64,000 nucleotides of DNA from Nocardia iowensis (GTDB lineage Bacteria > Actinomycetota > Actinomycetes > Mycobacteriales > Mycobacteriaceae), in contig NZ_CP078145.1 of NCBI RefSeq assembly GCF_019222765.1, positions 1,178,001 to 1,242,000 on the forward strand, in the 5' to 3' direction. Shown here piece by piece: positions 25,602-34,871 of the stretch. Position 1 is the stretch's first letter. Every line of letters starts with the position of its first letter. Below the pieces are notes generated by a model. The model did no database searches and was not told the DNA's origin. It saw nothing but the letters and a program-made list of their open reading frames with translations. The position numbers and the translations under genes were made by a program.

Positions 25602-28600
25602 CTATCTCCCGATATACTGCGCTTTCTCCCGGGTCTGCCGGTTGCGCTCATTCGCGTTGACCTCGTCAATCGAATTGACGTTGTAAACGATTTTTGGACC
25701 TTGCTCGAACAGCTGACCGATAAAGCCGCGGTTGCCGATTCCGAGGTCAGACAGAAACGTGTCTCGTGTCGACTCCAAGAAGTTCTTGGGAATGTCGTTG
25801 AACTTCGCCTTCTCAGCGGCTTCGTCCCATTTGTCGCCGATGTCATCGACACCGAACGCCTCGCCGATTTGGTCGGCCGCAGCGCGTAGCGTCTTCTGAA
25901 GGGTCTGTAGGCCGTCTTCAACGCCGTCGTTCAACGCGAGCGCGAGCTCCTTGCCCTTCGGCTTCATGCGCGCGGTAGCAGCGTCGACGGCCGCCAGAGT
26001 TTCTTGCGTCCGGTTTTCCACTGCCTGGACATCCAGACCGGAGTCGGTGATGCCGTTCTTCTTTTCCTTGGCTTTCAGCCGCAGCTGATCGACCTGGAGT
26101 TGAAGCGCCTTCGCCTCGTCTTTGAGTTCCTTGGCCCGCGCCTTGTTCGGCTCTTGGTCGGCTTGCTGGCGGAGTTCTTTGATTCGAATCCGCAGCCGGT
26201 CGGCCTGAAGTTCGAGTTCCTTGACTTCCCGCTTGGTCGCATCGTCCAGCTTCGGCGTGTTAGCCAAAGCATTCTTGGCGTTCTTCTCGGCCTGGGTCGC
26301 GGTCTCCGCGATTTGCTTGCTGGCGTTGTCGACAGCGCCGACGATGATGATCAGACCGAGTTGTCCGGTGTCACCGAAGACTTCTTTGGCTGCCTGCATC
26401 AGTTGTGTCGCAGAGTCCACGATCTTCTTTTGCTGATCGGTGAGACCTTGGGCGAACGCTTCACCGACCGATTGGCCGGAATACAGCACCCAGCCTTGAC
26501 CCGCGAACGGGCCTTCCTTGGCCGGGCTGAACGGGAACAGATCTCGTAGGGCGCCGAGGGCATTGCGCGCTGTCGACAGCATTTCGGGGACGACGGCCGA
26601 CATGCCGGTAATGAAGCCGCGGAGCAGCGCCTTGCCGGATTCGACCAGATAACTGCCTACGTCGCCGAGTGCATCCTTGGCCTTCTGTGGCAGGTCACGG
26701 AACCACGCCGTGAAGTTGTCGGCCGCATCCATCAGGAAGGTAAGCCACCGTTCCAGCGTGCGCGCCAGAAAATCGGTTATCGTGGTCCAGGCGGCTTCCC
26801 AGTCGCCGGTGAATATTGCCTTCCAGGTTCGGAAAGTGGTCGCCACGGCATCGAGGCCCGTGGAAACGATCGTCTTGATCGCGTCTAACACAGTCGAAAC
26901 GGTGGTCAGCAGAAACTGAATGGCCGGTACGACCACGGTAAGAATTACACTCGCAAATCCGCTGAGATACGGCAGCGCGCGAGTGAACCAATCGAGAAAC
27001 TGAATCACGAATGGCAGGATCGCCACCACTATATCGAGCAGTTTCGGTAATACCTGGCTGATCAATTGCTCAAATAATGGCGTCAGCTCGGGAAGCAGGC
27101 GAACCATTTCTTTAACCCAAACCTCGGCGAACTTCACCAATTCGGGCAGCAGGGGAGTGAGGTTCGTCAGAAATTCAGCGAACACGCCGACCAATTGCAC
27201 GAACAGCGGCAAAATTATCGGAATCGCCTGGGCTATACCATTCGCCAAAACCACGGCCAGGTCGCCGATCGACTTCACAATGTCGGGCAATATCGGAGCC
27301 AATTTGTCAATCGCCTGAGCGACAGCATTTCCCAGTGATCCGGCTATCTGACCAAGGGAAGCCGAGAGCCGGGGGAGAATTGGATCCAGGGCGGCAAAGC
27401 CACCGAGCAAGGCTGAATTCAGTGAGGCTGCTACAGGGGTCAGAAATTGGCCTAATAGTTCGAAAGCCTTAGCGAGCCCACTGCCGATCAAGTCCATCAA
27501 TTTGGTTAATGATGGAGTCATTTTCTGAAGAATTGGCCCCAAATTATCCATCAATGCCGTCAGCACTTTCAGGATATTCGCGGAAAACGACGAGAAAAGT
27601 GGCTCTGTTTTCAAGAAGAATTCGCCGAATGATGCGAAAAACTCGCCGAGTGGCTTGCCGAGACTGGCCATCGCATTTACACCGGCCTCGAACAGCTTGT
27701 TGAACATCACGCCGAGGCCATCAAAAGTCGCAGACAATCCGGTGAACATGCGGTCGAACGGATTGTTTCCGCCCTCGCCTTGGGTCAGCCGTTCTGTCAT
27801 CTGCTGAAAGTCGGCCGTGAATTTATTGAGCGAGCCAGACAGTTTCCCGAAGTTCTGGGAACCCGACTCGGCCATGTTCATAAAGCCCTGAGTGAAGTTG
27901 GAAACGGCAGGGCGCAAGTCGGTGAAGAACTTGCTGGTTTGACTCAAGATGGTGTTCACCTGAGTTATGCCGCGCGTCGAAGTGACCACATCGACAAAGC
28001 CCTGAGCCATCTCGGTCAGACCGCCGACAACGCCTTTCAGGCCCTCGGTCAACGGACCGAACAGCGGCTTGAGCTGGCGCATGATCGGCGTCAGCTTCTC
28101 TTTCCACTCCTGCGACAGCGCCGCTTTCAGGGCATCGACTTCGGGAGCCAATTCCCTTGCGGCGGCCTTGATGCCGTCTTTGCCGAGCATGATGGCCGCA
28201 GCAGCCGCACCGAACATTCCGGCGAAGGCCGGAAGCGAACCCATCAGGCCCACAACCAAACCCAGCGCAGGAGAAGCCAGCGCCGCGACCAAGGCCAGGA
28301 TCCGGCCGAGGGTGAACATTCCGCGACGAATCTTGGTGATCGTCGTGTTGAACGAGTTGTTGATCGAGTTGTCGACCTCGCGGCCGAACCTGTTCATCTG
28401 CTGGCGGTTTCGTTCGATCCCGCGCCCGGCGCGTTCGGTCTCGCGTTCCCACTCGCGCCCGTACCGGCGTACCTGCTCGATCTGGGCTTCGATGTCTCGA
28501 CGCAGACGCGCTCGCGCGTCGGGGTCCATGTCCGCGCCGAACTGCATACGCGTGGCGCCCTCGGCCTCTGAGACCATCCGTTGTAGCTCGCGACGAAACC

Positions 28601-28967
28601 TCTCCGCGTCCACGTGTGCCGGGATCCGGGCTTCGGCCTGGCGCGCGAGACGACGAAGCTCGCGTTGCATCCGCTCGACCGCGAGGTTGTCTAGGTCGAT
28701 GTCGACCGGGAGACGCGTAGGGCGGGTAGCCCTCGGAACTCGGCTCGCCCCGTCGCCGCTGGAGCCTCCGGCACCGGTCTGTGCCCTGCGCGCTGCGTTG
28801 CGGATCTCGCGTTCGAAGTCGCTGGTATCGGCGACGACCTTGACCCGAACCCGAAGGGTGCGTTCCATGCGCTCGAGGTACTTATCGAGGCTCTTGCGGA
28901 AGTTCTCGGTGTTCGGAACCACCCGGACCGAGATCTTGTCGACTACCTTGCCGCCCGGCCCGGCCAT
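25602..28967 (-). CDS. Tape measure protein
   Basis: At 1121 residues this is the longest gene in the window, as expected of a tape measure, whose length sets tail length. It begins with a charged coiled-coil N-terminus rich in arginine, has a long central hydrophobic helical region (residues about 230-300 and 560-760) with repeated LxxLLPxL-like units, and ends in coiled coil. It follows the frameshifted chaperone gene with a GGAGGA site. Base composition in the middle is less GC-rich than its neighbours. Confidence 0.92.
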   Translation of the reverse strand: MAGPGGKVVDKISVRVVPNTENFRKSLDKYLERMERTLRVRVKVVADTSDFEREIRNAARRAQTGAGGSSGDGASRVPRATRPTRLPVDIDLDNLAVERMQRELRRLARQAEARIPAHVDAERFRRELQRMVSEAEGATRMQFGADMDPDARARLRRDIEAQIEQVRRYGREWERETERAGRGIERNRQQMNRFGREVDNSINNSFNTTITKIRRGMFTLGRILALVAALASPALGLVVGLMGSLPAFAGMFGAAAAAIMLGKDGIKAAARELAPEVDALKAALSQEWKEKLTPIMRQLKPLFGPLTEGLKGVVGGLTEMAQGFVDVVTSTRGITQVNTILSQTSKFFTDLRPAVSNFTQGFMNMAESGSQNFGKLSGSLNKFTADFQQMTERLTQGEGGNNPFDRMFTGLSATFDGLGVMFNKLFEAGVNAMASLGKPLGEFFASFGEFFLKTEPLFSSFSANILKVLTALMDNLGPILQKMTPSLTKLMDLIGSGLAKAFELLGQFLTPVAASLNSALLGGFAALDPILPRLSASLGQIAGSLGNAVAQAIDKLAPILPDIVKSIGDLAVVLANGIAQAIPIILPLFVQLVGVFAEFLTNLTPLLPELVKFAEVWVKEMVRLLPELTPLFEQLISQVLPKLLDIVVAILPFVIQFLDWFTRALPYLSGFASVILTVVVPAIQFLLTTVSTVLDAIKTIVSTGLDAVATTFRTWKAIFTGDWEAAWTTITDFLARTLERWLTFLMDAADNFTAWFRDLPQKAKDALGDVGSYLVESGKALLRGFITGMSAVVPEMLSTARNALGALRDLFPFSPAKEGPFAGQGWVLYSGQSVGEAFAQGLTDQQKKIVDSATQLMQAAKEVFGDTGQLGLIIIVGAVDNASKQIAETATQAEKNAKNALANTPKLDDATKREVKELELQADRLRIRIKELRQQADQEPNKARAKELKDEAKALQLQVDQLRLKAKEKKNGITDSGLDVQAVENRTQETLAAVDAATARMKPKGKELALALNDGVEDGLQTLQKTLRAAADQIGEAFGVDDIGDKWDEAAEKAKFNDIPKNFLESTRDTFLSDLGIGNRGFIGQLFEQGPKIVYNVNSIDEVNANERNRQTREKAQYIGR

Positions 28968-28975
28968 GCGTCCTC

Positions 28976-29715
28976 CTACCCGGAGCGGACGGCCTTGGCT
29001 CGGCTCATCAACTCGGAAAACTGGTTTGATTTCTTGGGACGCTGCTTCTCGGAGTCAGGCGTCGGAATTGGCTCAGGCGGTGCGGGACGGCGCTTCGCGT
29101 GAGCGGCGATATACGCCCAAGTGAGTTCACGGATCGCGTTGACCTGAGCGACCGCCAGATAGCGGTCCTCGTTCCATCCCCGGTATTGCGGACCGCCGCG
29201 CCACGCCGCGACGAAGGCGGCCTCTGGCGGTAGATGCATCAGCAGCGCCAGGGCGCGCCGCGGACTGAGCCCGGACCCGGGACGAAGAACGTCGATGAGG
29301 TCCAGACGGTAGAAGTGCTGGAAATCTGCGAGAAGTTCCTCGCCGTGCCTGTCGATCAGGCCGGCGAGTTCGAGGCTTCCCCCGGCTGGGTGGCCTCCAT
29401 CCAGCGCTGGAACACGCGCTGCAACAGCAGCTCGTCATCACCGATCTCGCGGAGCAGCTTCACACCGCCGGTCTCGGCGGCGAGCTTGATCACCTCGCGC
29501 ATCGAAGTCAGGACAGGCTCAAGGTCGGCATCGTCGTCCTCGGCTTCGACCTTCATCGACTTGAGATGGACCTGAACCTTGTCCCGGTCCTTCTTGTCCA
29601 GGCGCAGCAAGTTCCGCAGAACAACGGTGGAGCCGTCAGCCAAAGGGATTGCGACGGGGGCGAATTCGTTCTCGATCTCCTCGCGGAGCGATGCGAGGGT
29701 GAAGATGTTAGCCAT
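28976..29715 (-). CDS. Tail assembly chaperone, long form by -1 frameshift
   Basis: The upstream chaperone frame (from 29715) shifts by -1 at GGGGGAA (minus strand, 29383-29377) and continues to 28976, giving a product of about 246 residues. The frame after the shift has no start codon but encodes LELAGLIDRHGEELLADF, then LSPRRALALL and FVAAWRGGPQYRGWN, which is the recognisable T-type extension. This is the gpG/gpGT arrangement conserved in siphoviruses. The long form is thought to bind tape measure and tail tube during assembly. Confidence 0.85.
29356..29715 (-). CDS. Tail assembly chaperone, short form
   Basis: A 119-residue acidic protein ending at 29356 when no frameshift occurs. It contains VVLRNLLRLDKKDRDKVQ and REIGDDELLLQRVFQRWMEATQ, typical of gpG-like chaperones. 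It precedes the tape measure gene and follows the tail tube gene, the canonical position. Confidence 0.85.
   Translation of the reverse strand: MANIFTLASLREEIENEFAPVAIPLADGSTVVLRNLLRLDKKDRDKVQVHLKSMKVEAEDDDADLEPVLTSMREVIKLAAETGGVKLLREIGDDELLLQRVFQRWMEATQPGEASNSPA
29377..29383 (-). promoter_or_regulatory. -1 slippery heptamer GGGGGAA
   Basis: Read on the minus strand as G GGG GAA in the zero frame; after a -1 slip both tRNAs re-pair on GGG and GGA. It lies seven codons before the short-form stop, and the -1 frame beyond is coding. Confidence 0.75.
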
Positions 29716-29806
29716 GGCGGGCCTTTCGGGGAATCAGCAAGAATGAGGCGGGCAAAGAAGAAACGAAGGGTGCGGCGGCCCGCCAAGGAGGCCGCACCCC
29801 CGAGCG

Positions 29807-30697
29807 TCAGGGTTCGACGGGGAACAAGTCCTCGTTGATCCACGAGTAGAGATCCTGGGAGCCGAGCTGCAAGAAGGTCGCGCGGATAGGCAGCGTGGCG
29901 AAGTCCTCGCCGGAGAGCTTGATAGCTTCATCGCGGCGGACATTCGATCGTGGCACGTAGTGCCCGAGCCGCACGTCACCGTCGACAATGATTGTGAGAA
30001 TGGCCTTTTCGTTGACCGGTGCGGATCCGCCTTTAACGCCGAACACGCCCGCCGTGGTCGAGTTGTTCTTGCCGTAGTACAGCTTCAGGCTCGAACTGTC
30101 GAACTGCTGAATTTGCACCGTCATGTGGTCGGAGATCGCTTCCTTCTCGACCTCACGCAGCGCCTTGCGCTGCCAGGTGCCCTTTGTTTCGGTGTCGCCG
30201 CCCTCATAGGCCAACTCGGGCAGGTTCTCCAAGCTGGTGTGGCCCACGATCGACCAGCCGTTAGGCGCAGTCGAGGTCACCGAACTGACGGCCGGAGTGG
30301 TGCCACCTGACAGGCCGGTCGAGACGATGGTCAGCGGGACCGTCTTGCCCTGGAGCTTGCCAGCGAAGGCCAGCACGACCGGCGTACTGAGCAGCGGTCC
30401 ACCGGAGACGTAAGTGACGTTGCCCGCGCCGATAGATGGCAGCGAAGCAACCAACTCAGCGATCTTCGGGCCGGAAGCGTCGAAGGGCACATCAACAGGA
30501 GTCTCGGCAGCCGCGGACTTGATCGTCCACTTACCGGCGGTCGGAGTGCCGGTCATGGTCAGCGTGATGTGCTGCGCGCCGAACAGCAACGGATCCAGCG
30601 TCTTGAGCGCCGCCGGAGTCGGGGGCAGAGTGCCCGGGTTCGCGACATAGATGTAGCCCGCACCGGGTGTGATGACGGCAGCGTCGTTCAACGCCAT
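29807..30697 (-). CDS. Major tail tube protein
   Basis: A 296-residue beta-rich protein located directly before the tail chaperones, the canonical position for the tube protein. The C-terminal part (EKAILTIIVDGDVRLGHYVPRSNVRRDEAIKLSGEDFATLPI) resembles tail tube proteins of actinophages. An inserted Ig-like region is suggested by residues about 45-145 (TMTGTPTAGKWTI...). Confidence 0.82.
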   Translation of the reverse strand: MALNDAAVITPGAGYIYVANPGTLPPTPAALKTLDPLLFGAQHITLTMTGTPTAGKWTIKSAAAETPVDVPFDASGPKIAELVASLPSIGAGNVTYVSGGPLLSTPVVLAFAGKLQGKTVPLTIVSTGLSGGTTPAVSSVTSTAPNGWSIVGHTSLENLPELAYEGGDTETKGTWQRKALREVEKEAISDHMTVQIQQFDSSSLKLYYGKNNSTTAGVFGVKGGSAPVNEKAILTIIVDGDVRLGHYVPRSNVRRDEAIKLSGEDFATLPIRATFLQLGSQDLYSWINEDLFPVEP

Positions 30698-30709
30698 AGA
30701 GATAAGCTC

Positions 30710-31129
30710 CTAAGATTTGCGCGGCGGCCGAAGGCCGAGCCGGATAAGTCCCTGAACGCGCCAGCTGTCCATGTACAGGGACGAAAATTGCGTGGCGCCC
30801 ATGGTTTCGAACACGGAGTTCAGATATCCGTGCTCAGTGACGGTTTGACTCTTCGCCGCGTCGTACAGTGCCGAAAGAGCGTCCTGGTACAGGTCTTCGG
30901 TTTCGATGAGACCGTCCACTGTGTACGCGGTCATCTCGACCACCGGTAGCGATAGATCCTCGGGCCTATCCAGGTTCCGGAATCCGCCCAGGCTCCTGAT
31001 GTTGATCATCGGAAACGTTCGGTAATCCAGATCCTCAACCCAGGTACCGATTTTGACGGTCGTGGGCAACGCGGCCCGCAGGATCGGGAGCACTACAGCT
31101 TGGACACGCGGCATTCGCCGTGCTGTCAT
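30710..31129 (-). CDS. Tail terminator protein
   Basis: A 139-residue protein between the head-tail connectors and the tail tube gene. Its MPRVQAVVLPILRAAL start, the FPMINIRSLGGFRNLDRPEDL segment and short length fit tail terminators that cap the tube. It overlaps the upstream gene by ATGA. Confidence 0.7.
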   Translation of the reverse strand: MTARRMPRVQAVVLPILRAALPTTVKIGTWVEDLDYRTFPMINIRSLGGFRNLDRPEDLSLPVVEMTAYTVDGLIETEDLYQDALSALYDAAKSQTVTEHGYLNSVFETMGATQFSSLYMDSWRVQGLIRLGLRPPRKS

Positions 31130-31452
31130 CGCGCCTTATGTGGAAGTCGTCGTTCCAGCCCAGCCGCGTCGGTGAGGACGTAGAGGCCCGGAACGTGCTT
31201 GCCTTCTTTGGTGACATGGCCGTATTCGATTGCCGCAGCGGCCTTCACGCCGCGCGAGTCATCGAGGTTGACGAACGCGTCGACCTCCCCGTGAGTGACT
31301 GTCACCGTGGAGTGCCCGTCGTGGCGATGCTCGGCGAGTTTCGCCCTAGCTATGTCGGCCACGGTGTGCGCTTGGTCGGAGACGGCCTTGATCACGCCGG
31401 GCAGGTGCGAGATGAGTCGGTTCATCTGCCGCTGAGACATCTCGATGCCCAT
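31126..31452 (-). CDS. Head-tail connector / neck protein (DUF5403-like)
   Basis: A 108-residue protein starting at ATG 31452 with an AGGAGG site; longer in-frame versions lack a binding site. Contains MNRLISHLPGVIKAVSDQA and IEYGHVTKEGKHVPGLYVL. Operon position between connector and terminator suggests a neck or completion protein. Confidence 0.7.
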   Translation of the reverse strand: MGIEMSQRQMNRLISHLPGVIKAVSDQAHTVADIARAKLAEHRHDGHSTVTVTHGEVDAFVNLDDSRGVKAAAAIEYGHVTKEGKHVPGLYVLTDAAGLERRLPHKAR

Positions 31453-31811
31453 CAGAACCTCCTGATCATGTAGGCAAGGTGAGCCGTTCGCCGAGATCCG
31501 TTGAAGGGCACCGCGTCTCCGAATAGAGCCCACCGAACGCCGTTCCATTCGATCTGCGTTTGAGCGCCGAGCGGGCGGTTGTTGTTGAATCCCCGGGGGA
31601 ACCTCAGCTTGAACAACTGTTCGGACTCATAGCCCTCGTTGTCTTGCTCGGTTCTGCGTGCACTGGTGCCGGATTGCGCGGCGCTGCGAATCATCGCCAG
31701 CGCCGGGAATCCGGCCTTCGCCGGGCGTGTTCGGGTGTTGCCGTCTGCGTCGGTCACGACCTCTTCGGGGTAGACGATCACGGACTCATTTGCCTTGTTG
31801 AGCAGGCTCAT
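31452..31811 (-). CDS. Head-tail connector protein (stopper-like)
   Basis: A 119-residue protein whose ATG overlaps the stop of the previous connector (ATGA at 31808-31811). It starts MSLLNKANESVIVYPEE and has a beta-rich core (QIEWNGVRWALFGDAVPFNGS), consistent with a head-closure/stopper protein. Confidence 0.7.
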   Translation of the reverse strand: MSLLNKANESVIVYPEEVVTDADGNTRTRPAKAGFPALAMIRSAAQSGTSARRTEQDNEGYESEQLFKLRFPRGFNNNRPLGAQTQIEWNGVRWALFGDAVPFNGSRRTAHLAYMIRRF

Positions 31812-32218
31812 ACGTCCCGCCAGAACTGCGGCTCGGGCCTTGCGCCCAGCGGTGGCCACGGCAGCCGAGGGTGGATCAGGAAGACCCGTTCGGTCACACC
31901 GAGCAGCGACCATTCGTAGTCCATGATCTCCAGTCGGCCGGTCGCTTCTTTCCAGTTGAGTTGGTAGGAGTACGAGCCGTCGACTTCGCCGGTCATCGCC
32001 TCTGGGTTGCGGACAACCCGCATGACTGCGTTCGCTTCGACCATCACGACAATGCCAGGGTCGATCTGGCCGGCGGTGATCAGTTCGTCCAGGTTCTTGA
32101 TCCTGGACCTGATCAGTAGCTCGGCGTCGTTAAGGAGTGTCGCCGCCTGCGTCGACTCGTCCGGCGTCAGGGGCCTTCCGAGGCGACTTGCTACGTCCGC
32201 CGGTACGGCTCGTGCCAC
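31808..32218 (-). CDS. Head-tail adaptor protein
   Basis: A 136-residue helical protein of the gp15/gp19-type adaptor family: LTPDESTQAATLLNDAELLIRSRI followed by VEANAVMRVVRNPEAMTGEVDGSYSYQL. GTG start with AGGAGGTGA site. It normally attaches directly under the portal. Confidence 0.78.
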   Translation of the reverse strand: MARAVPADVASRLGRPLTPDESTQAATLLNDAELLIRSRIKNLDELITAGQIDPGIVVMVEANAVMRVVRNPEAMTGEVDGSYSYQLNWKEATGRLEIMDYEWSLLGVTERVFLIHPRLPWPPLGARPEPQFWRDV

Positions 32219-32309
32219 TGGTCACCTCCTGGAAACCCGAAAACTTCAACTGTTCGCCGTACTCGTCATCGACTTCGACGTACGAACCGAGTGGATGCTT
32301 CAAAAGCAT
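32130..32309 (-). CDS. Small head protein overlapping the adaptor gene
   Basis: A 59-residue protein beginning MLLKHPLGSYVEVDDEYG, preceded by GGGAGGA. The first 30 residues resemble a small conserved protein found after the major capsid gene in many actinophages; the tail is basic. It overlaps the downstream adaptor gene by 89 bases in another frame, and the adaptor's ribosome binding site is inside it. Confidence 0.65.
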   Translation of the reverse strand: MLLKHPLGSYVEVDDEYGEQLKFSGFQEVTSGTSRTGGRSKSPRKAPDAGRVDAGGDTP

Positions 32310-32365
32310 GTGAATGTCCTCCCAGCCGGAGCACTGAAATGTGCTCCCGGACTGTCGAATTCGAA

Positions 32366-33364
32366 TTAGGTGGCGGTGACGTTGTCGAACTTGACGAACG
32401 CCTGCTTGTCGCCGAGCACCCACCCGAAGGTCACCTCGACCAGCAACGCGGCCTGGTTGGTCTGCCACAGGTTCACGGTGTTCGTGCCGTCCGAGATGGA
32501 GGCGGTGTCGGTGAACTTGTAGCGGATCGAATCGGCGAAACCGATTCGCAGCTGGGAGAAGTCGCCGCCGATCACACGGAGGCCGGTATCAGTCGCCGCA
32601 CCCAGCTGACCGGAGACCGCGCGGCCGTAGTACGCCGGGAAGCCCAACACGTCGGAGACCTGCGCGGACAAGTCGATAGCGCCCGGGTTGAGCGTCTTAC
32701 CCGACATGTCTCGCGCCGCGGCCTCTTTGACCAACGTCGAGCGGAATCGTGGGTCAACGGCCCAGCCGTTGAACTCGAAGTCTGGGTTGTTCGCGACCAG
32801 GTCATAGCCCGCGAGGAGGTCTTCGTACACCGTGCCCGGCGACACCAGGAACTTGACCACGTTTGTGGTGTTCGCGATGACGTTGGTGGTGTCGATGCCC
32901 TGGAGCGCTGTACCGGTAAGAGGCTGCTTGCCGTGGAACACCGCCAGGTCGATGCCGCGGCCGATCGCAAACGCGAGATCAGTGCGGATCTGATCGTAGA
33001 AGCCCTGCGGATTCGTCTTCGCGAACTCCTCGCTGAACGTCACGATCGTGGCAATCTTGATCGGCTGGAAGCTCTTGCTCGACCAGGCGGTACCCGAGAT
33101 CGGCTTAACGCCACCCTCTCGCTGAGCGTTGCTGGTACCGGTGCCGACTTGACCGACCTCCGGTCGCTTGGTGGTGACCGGGATAACGGTCTCACCGAAA
33201 GTCACCGGAATAGGCGAACCCAGCCGCAGAGCGAGCGAGGATTCCTGAGCCTTCTGAAAAATCGGACCGGTGATCGTCTTCGGCAACAGGTTATCTGGGA
33301 CATAAGCCAGACGGCCCTGGTGATTGGTAGCAGTATTCGGAGCAAGTTCGTTGATCTGTGCCAT
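32366..33364 (-). CDS. Major capsid protein (HK97 fold)
   Basis: A 332-residue coat protein. It has the opening helix region, then GSPIPVTFGETVIPV, IATIVTFSEEFAKTNPQGFYDQI, GRAVSGQLG and the C-terminal GGDFSQLRIGFADSIRYKFTDTA, typical of HK97-type capsids of actinophages. It follows the scaffold gene by 15 bases. Confidence 0.92.
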   Translation of the reverse strand: MAQINELAPNTATNHQGRLAYVPDNLLPKTITGPIFQKAQESSLALRLGSPIPVTFGETVIPVTTKRPEVGQVGTGTSNAQREGGVKPISGTAWSSKSFQPIKIATIVTFSEEFAKTNPQGFYDQIRTDLAFAIGRGIDLAVFHGKQPLTGTALQGIDTTNVIANTTNVVKFLVSPGTVYEDLLAGYDLVANNPDFEFNGWAVDPRFRSTLVKEAAARDMSGKTLNPGAIDLSAQVSDVLGFPAYYGRAVSGQLGAATDTGLRVIGGDFSQLRIGFADSIRYKFTDTASISDGTNTVNLWQTNQAALLVEVTFGWVLGDKQAFVKFDNVTAT

Positions 33365-33379
33365 GGAGGCGGAAAATCC

Positions 33380-33883
33380 TTATCGAATGTTGTTCCGCAG
33401 AATCGCGCCGAAGACATCGGCAGCGGATTCGACTGACGCGCCGCCCATTCCCTGGGTCGGGTCGGTCGCAGAAGCGGAGACGGGGGAGCCGAGTAGCGTC
33501 TTGACGGTCTCGGCGTGGGCCTGCAATTCCTCAGCGTTAGAACCCTGAAGCAAGCTCGCGAACTGCTCGGCGCGTTCGCCAGGAACGCCAGCCGCCAGTG
33601 CGGTACGAAGCTTGAGAAGATCGGCAGATGCCGCAGCAGCCTGATCGGCCGCAGCCTGCTTTTCGGCATTCGCGGTGTTCAGCTGCTCGGCAACAGCCGC
33701 CTGAGCGGCAGTCAACGCGGTGTTCAACGCATCGTTCTTTTCGATGCGGTACCGCGCAGCTTCGGCGCGAACGTCGGCAAGCTCCTTCTTCACCCAGTCC
33801 GGAATATCGGCCTGATTGGTGTTCTGAGGGCTTGCACCCTGATCTTGGACAGAGTTGTCCTGGGCAGGGTTTTCGGTTGACAA
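33380..33883 (-). CDS. Scaffolding protein
   Basis: A 167-residue acidic helical protein. The start is probably TTG at 33883, four bases behind AGGAGG, giving MSTENPAQDNSVQ. The coiled-coil middle (AALTAAQAAVAEQLNTANAEKQAAADQAAA-type repeats) and ADVFGAILRNNIR end are typical of capsid scaffolds, and it lies just before the capsid gene. Confidence 0.82.
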   Translation of the reverse strand: MSTENPAQDNSVQDQGASPQNTNQADIPDWVKKELADVRAEAARYRIEKNDALNTALTAAQAAVAEQLNTANAEKQAAADQAAAASADLLKLRTALAAGVPGERAEQFASLLQGSNAEELQAHAETVKTLLGSPVSASATDPTQGMGGASVESAADVFGAILRNNIR

Positions 33884-33938
33884 AATGCCTCCTGGGCACA
33901 CAAGACGCACTCGCCTGGAGTGCGGTAGTCAGAAAGAA

Positions 33939-34871
33939 TCAGGCAGCGTCAGGAAGTTGTTCCGAGCCGTCTTTTTTGAGCCGCTGATATCCGGCTTCTA
34001 CTGCGCGTCGAAATGCGTTCACCGCATCTCGACCGGACTTACCGTCCGTCGTATCGCCCCAAAGCTTCTTCGCCGCAAGATACTTCTCGCGGCCAGGCCA
34101 GTTCTTGCGATCGAAAACGGGAACGACCTTGCACCGGCAACCGGTGTGCCATTTCCGCATCATCAGACGCATCTCTTTGTCTCGACCTTCGCCGAACAGT
34201 TGGATTGCTAGCTCATCGGTTCCGTGGAACCCGGCGTTCGAGGCGGATCCGTAGGTCGGTCCTCGGCTGACCATCATTTGGCAGAATCCGCACGGCTCCG
34301 CGCTCGTGGTGACACGCGCCCACCCGGGCACCCGTTTCCGGCTTCGCTCGGTTGGCCGGGGTGTGACGCCCGACTCGGGAGCAGATGAGCCCTCGGGTTC
34401 GGTCTCGCGTGGTGGAGCTTCCGGCTTTTCGGACTGAGGTTCGATTTCGTCTGTGCCCGGGTCGGTTTCGACCGCGTCGATGATCGTTCGGCGTCCTGCG
34501 CCTTCGACTACCTTCAGGGTTCGGAGCGTCACAGCGTCGACGGCCGAGCCGGGCGCGTCCTCCTGGGACATCTTCCGTCGCTCGGGCTCCAAGTCTTCGC
34601 GGAACCAATCGAGGCTGTAACCGGGCAGCTGCACGTCGTGACGCGACGCGCCCGGCAGATGCTCGGCGCGCTGGAAATCGTAGAACCGCCGCGCCAGCTC
34701 CGCCGACTGTCGCCGCGCCCGTTCGATCGTGGGATACAGCAACCGGAGCAACAGCTCCCAATCCAGCACTGACATGTCAGTGCTCTGGTACTGCCTGGTC
34801 ATCAAATAGACGGTTGCCGCGGTTTGGACGTCGATCTGGCGTTGCTGCTCGGCGTACTCGTCCAGGTTCAC
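33939..34871 (-). CDS. MuF-like minor capsid protein
   Basis: A 310-residue protein next to the portal gene, overlapping its stop (GTGA). The C-terminal half carries PCGFCQMMVSRGPTYG and KWHTGCRCKVVPVF, a cysteine/histidine pattern diagnostic of MuF-type capsid proteins. The middle is a proline/glutamate-rich linker. Such proteins enter the capsid with the portal and may be ejected. Confidence 0.85.
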   Translation of the reverse strand: MNLDEYAEQQRQIDVQTAATVYLMTRQYQSTDMSVLDWELLLRLLYPTIERARRQSAELARRFYDFQRAEHLPGASRHDVQLPGYSLDWFREDLEPERRKMSQEDAPGSAVDAVTLRTLKVVEGAGRRTIIDAVETDPGTDEIEPQSEKPEAPPRETEPEGSSAPESGVTPRPTERSRKRVPGWARVTTSAEPCGFCQMMVSRGPTYGSASNAGFHGTDELAIQLFGEGRDKEMRLMMRKWHTGCRCKVVPVFDRKNWPGREKYLAAKKLWGDTTDGKSGRDAVNAFRRAVEAGYQRLKKDGSEQLPDAA

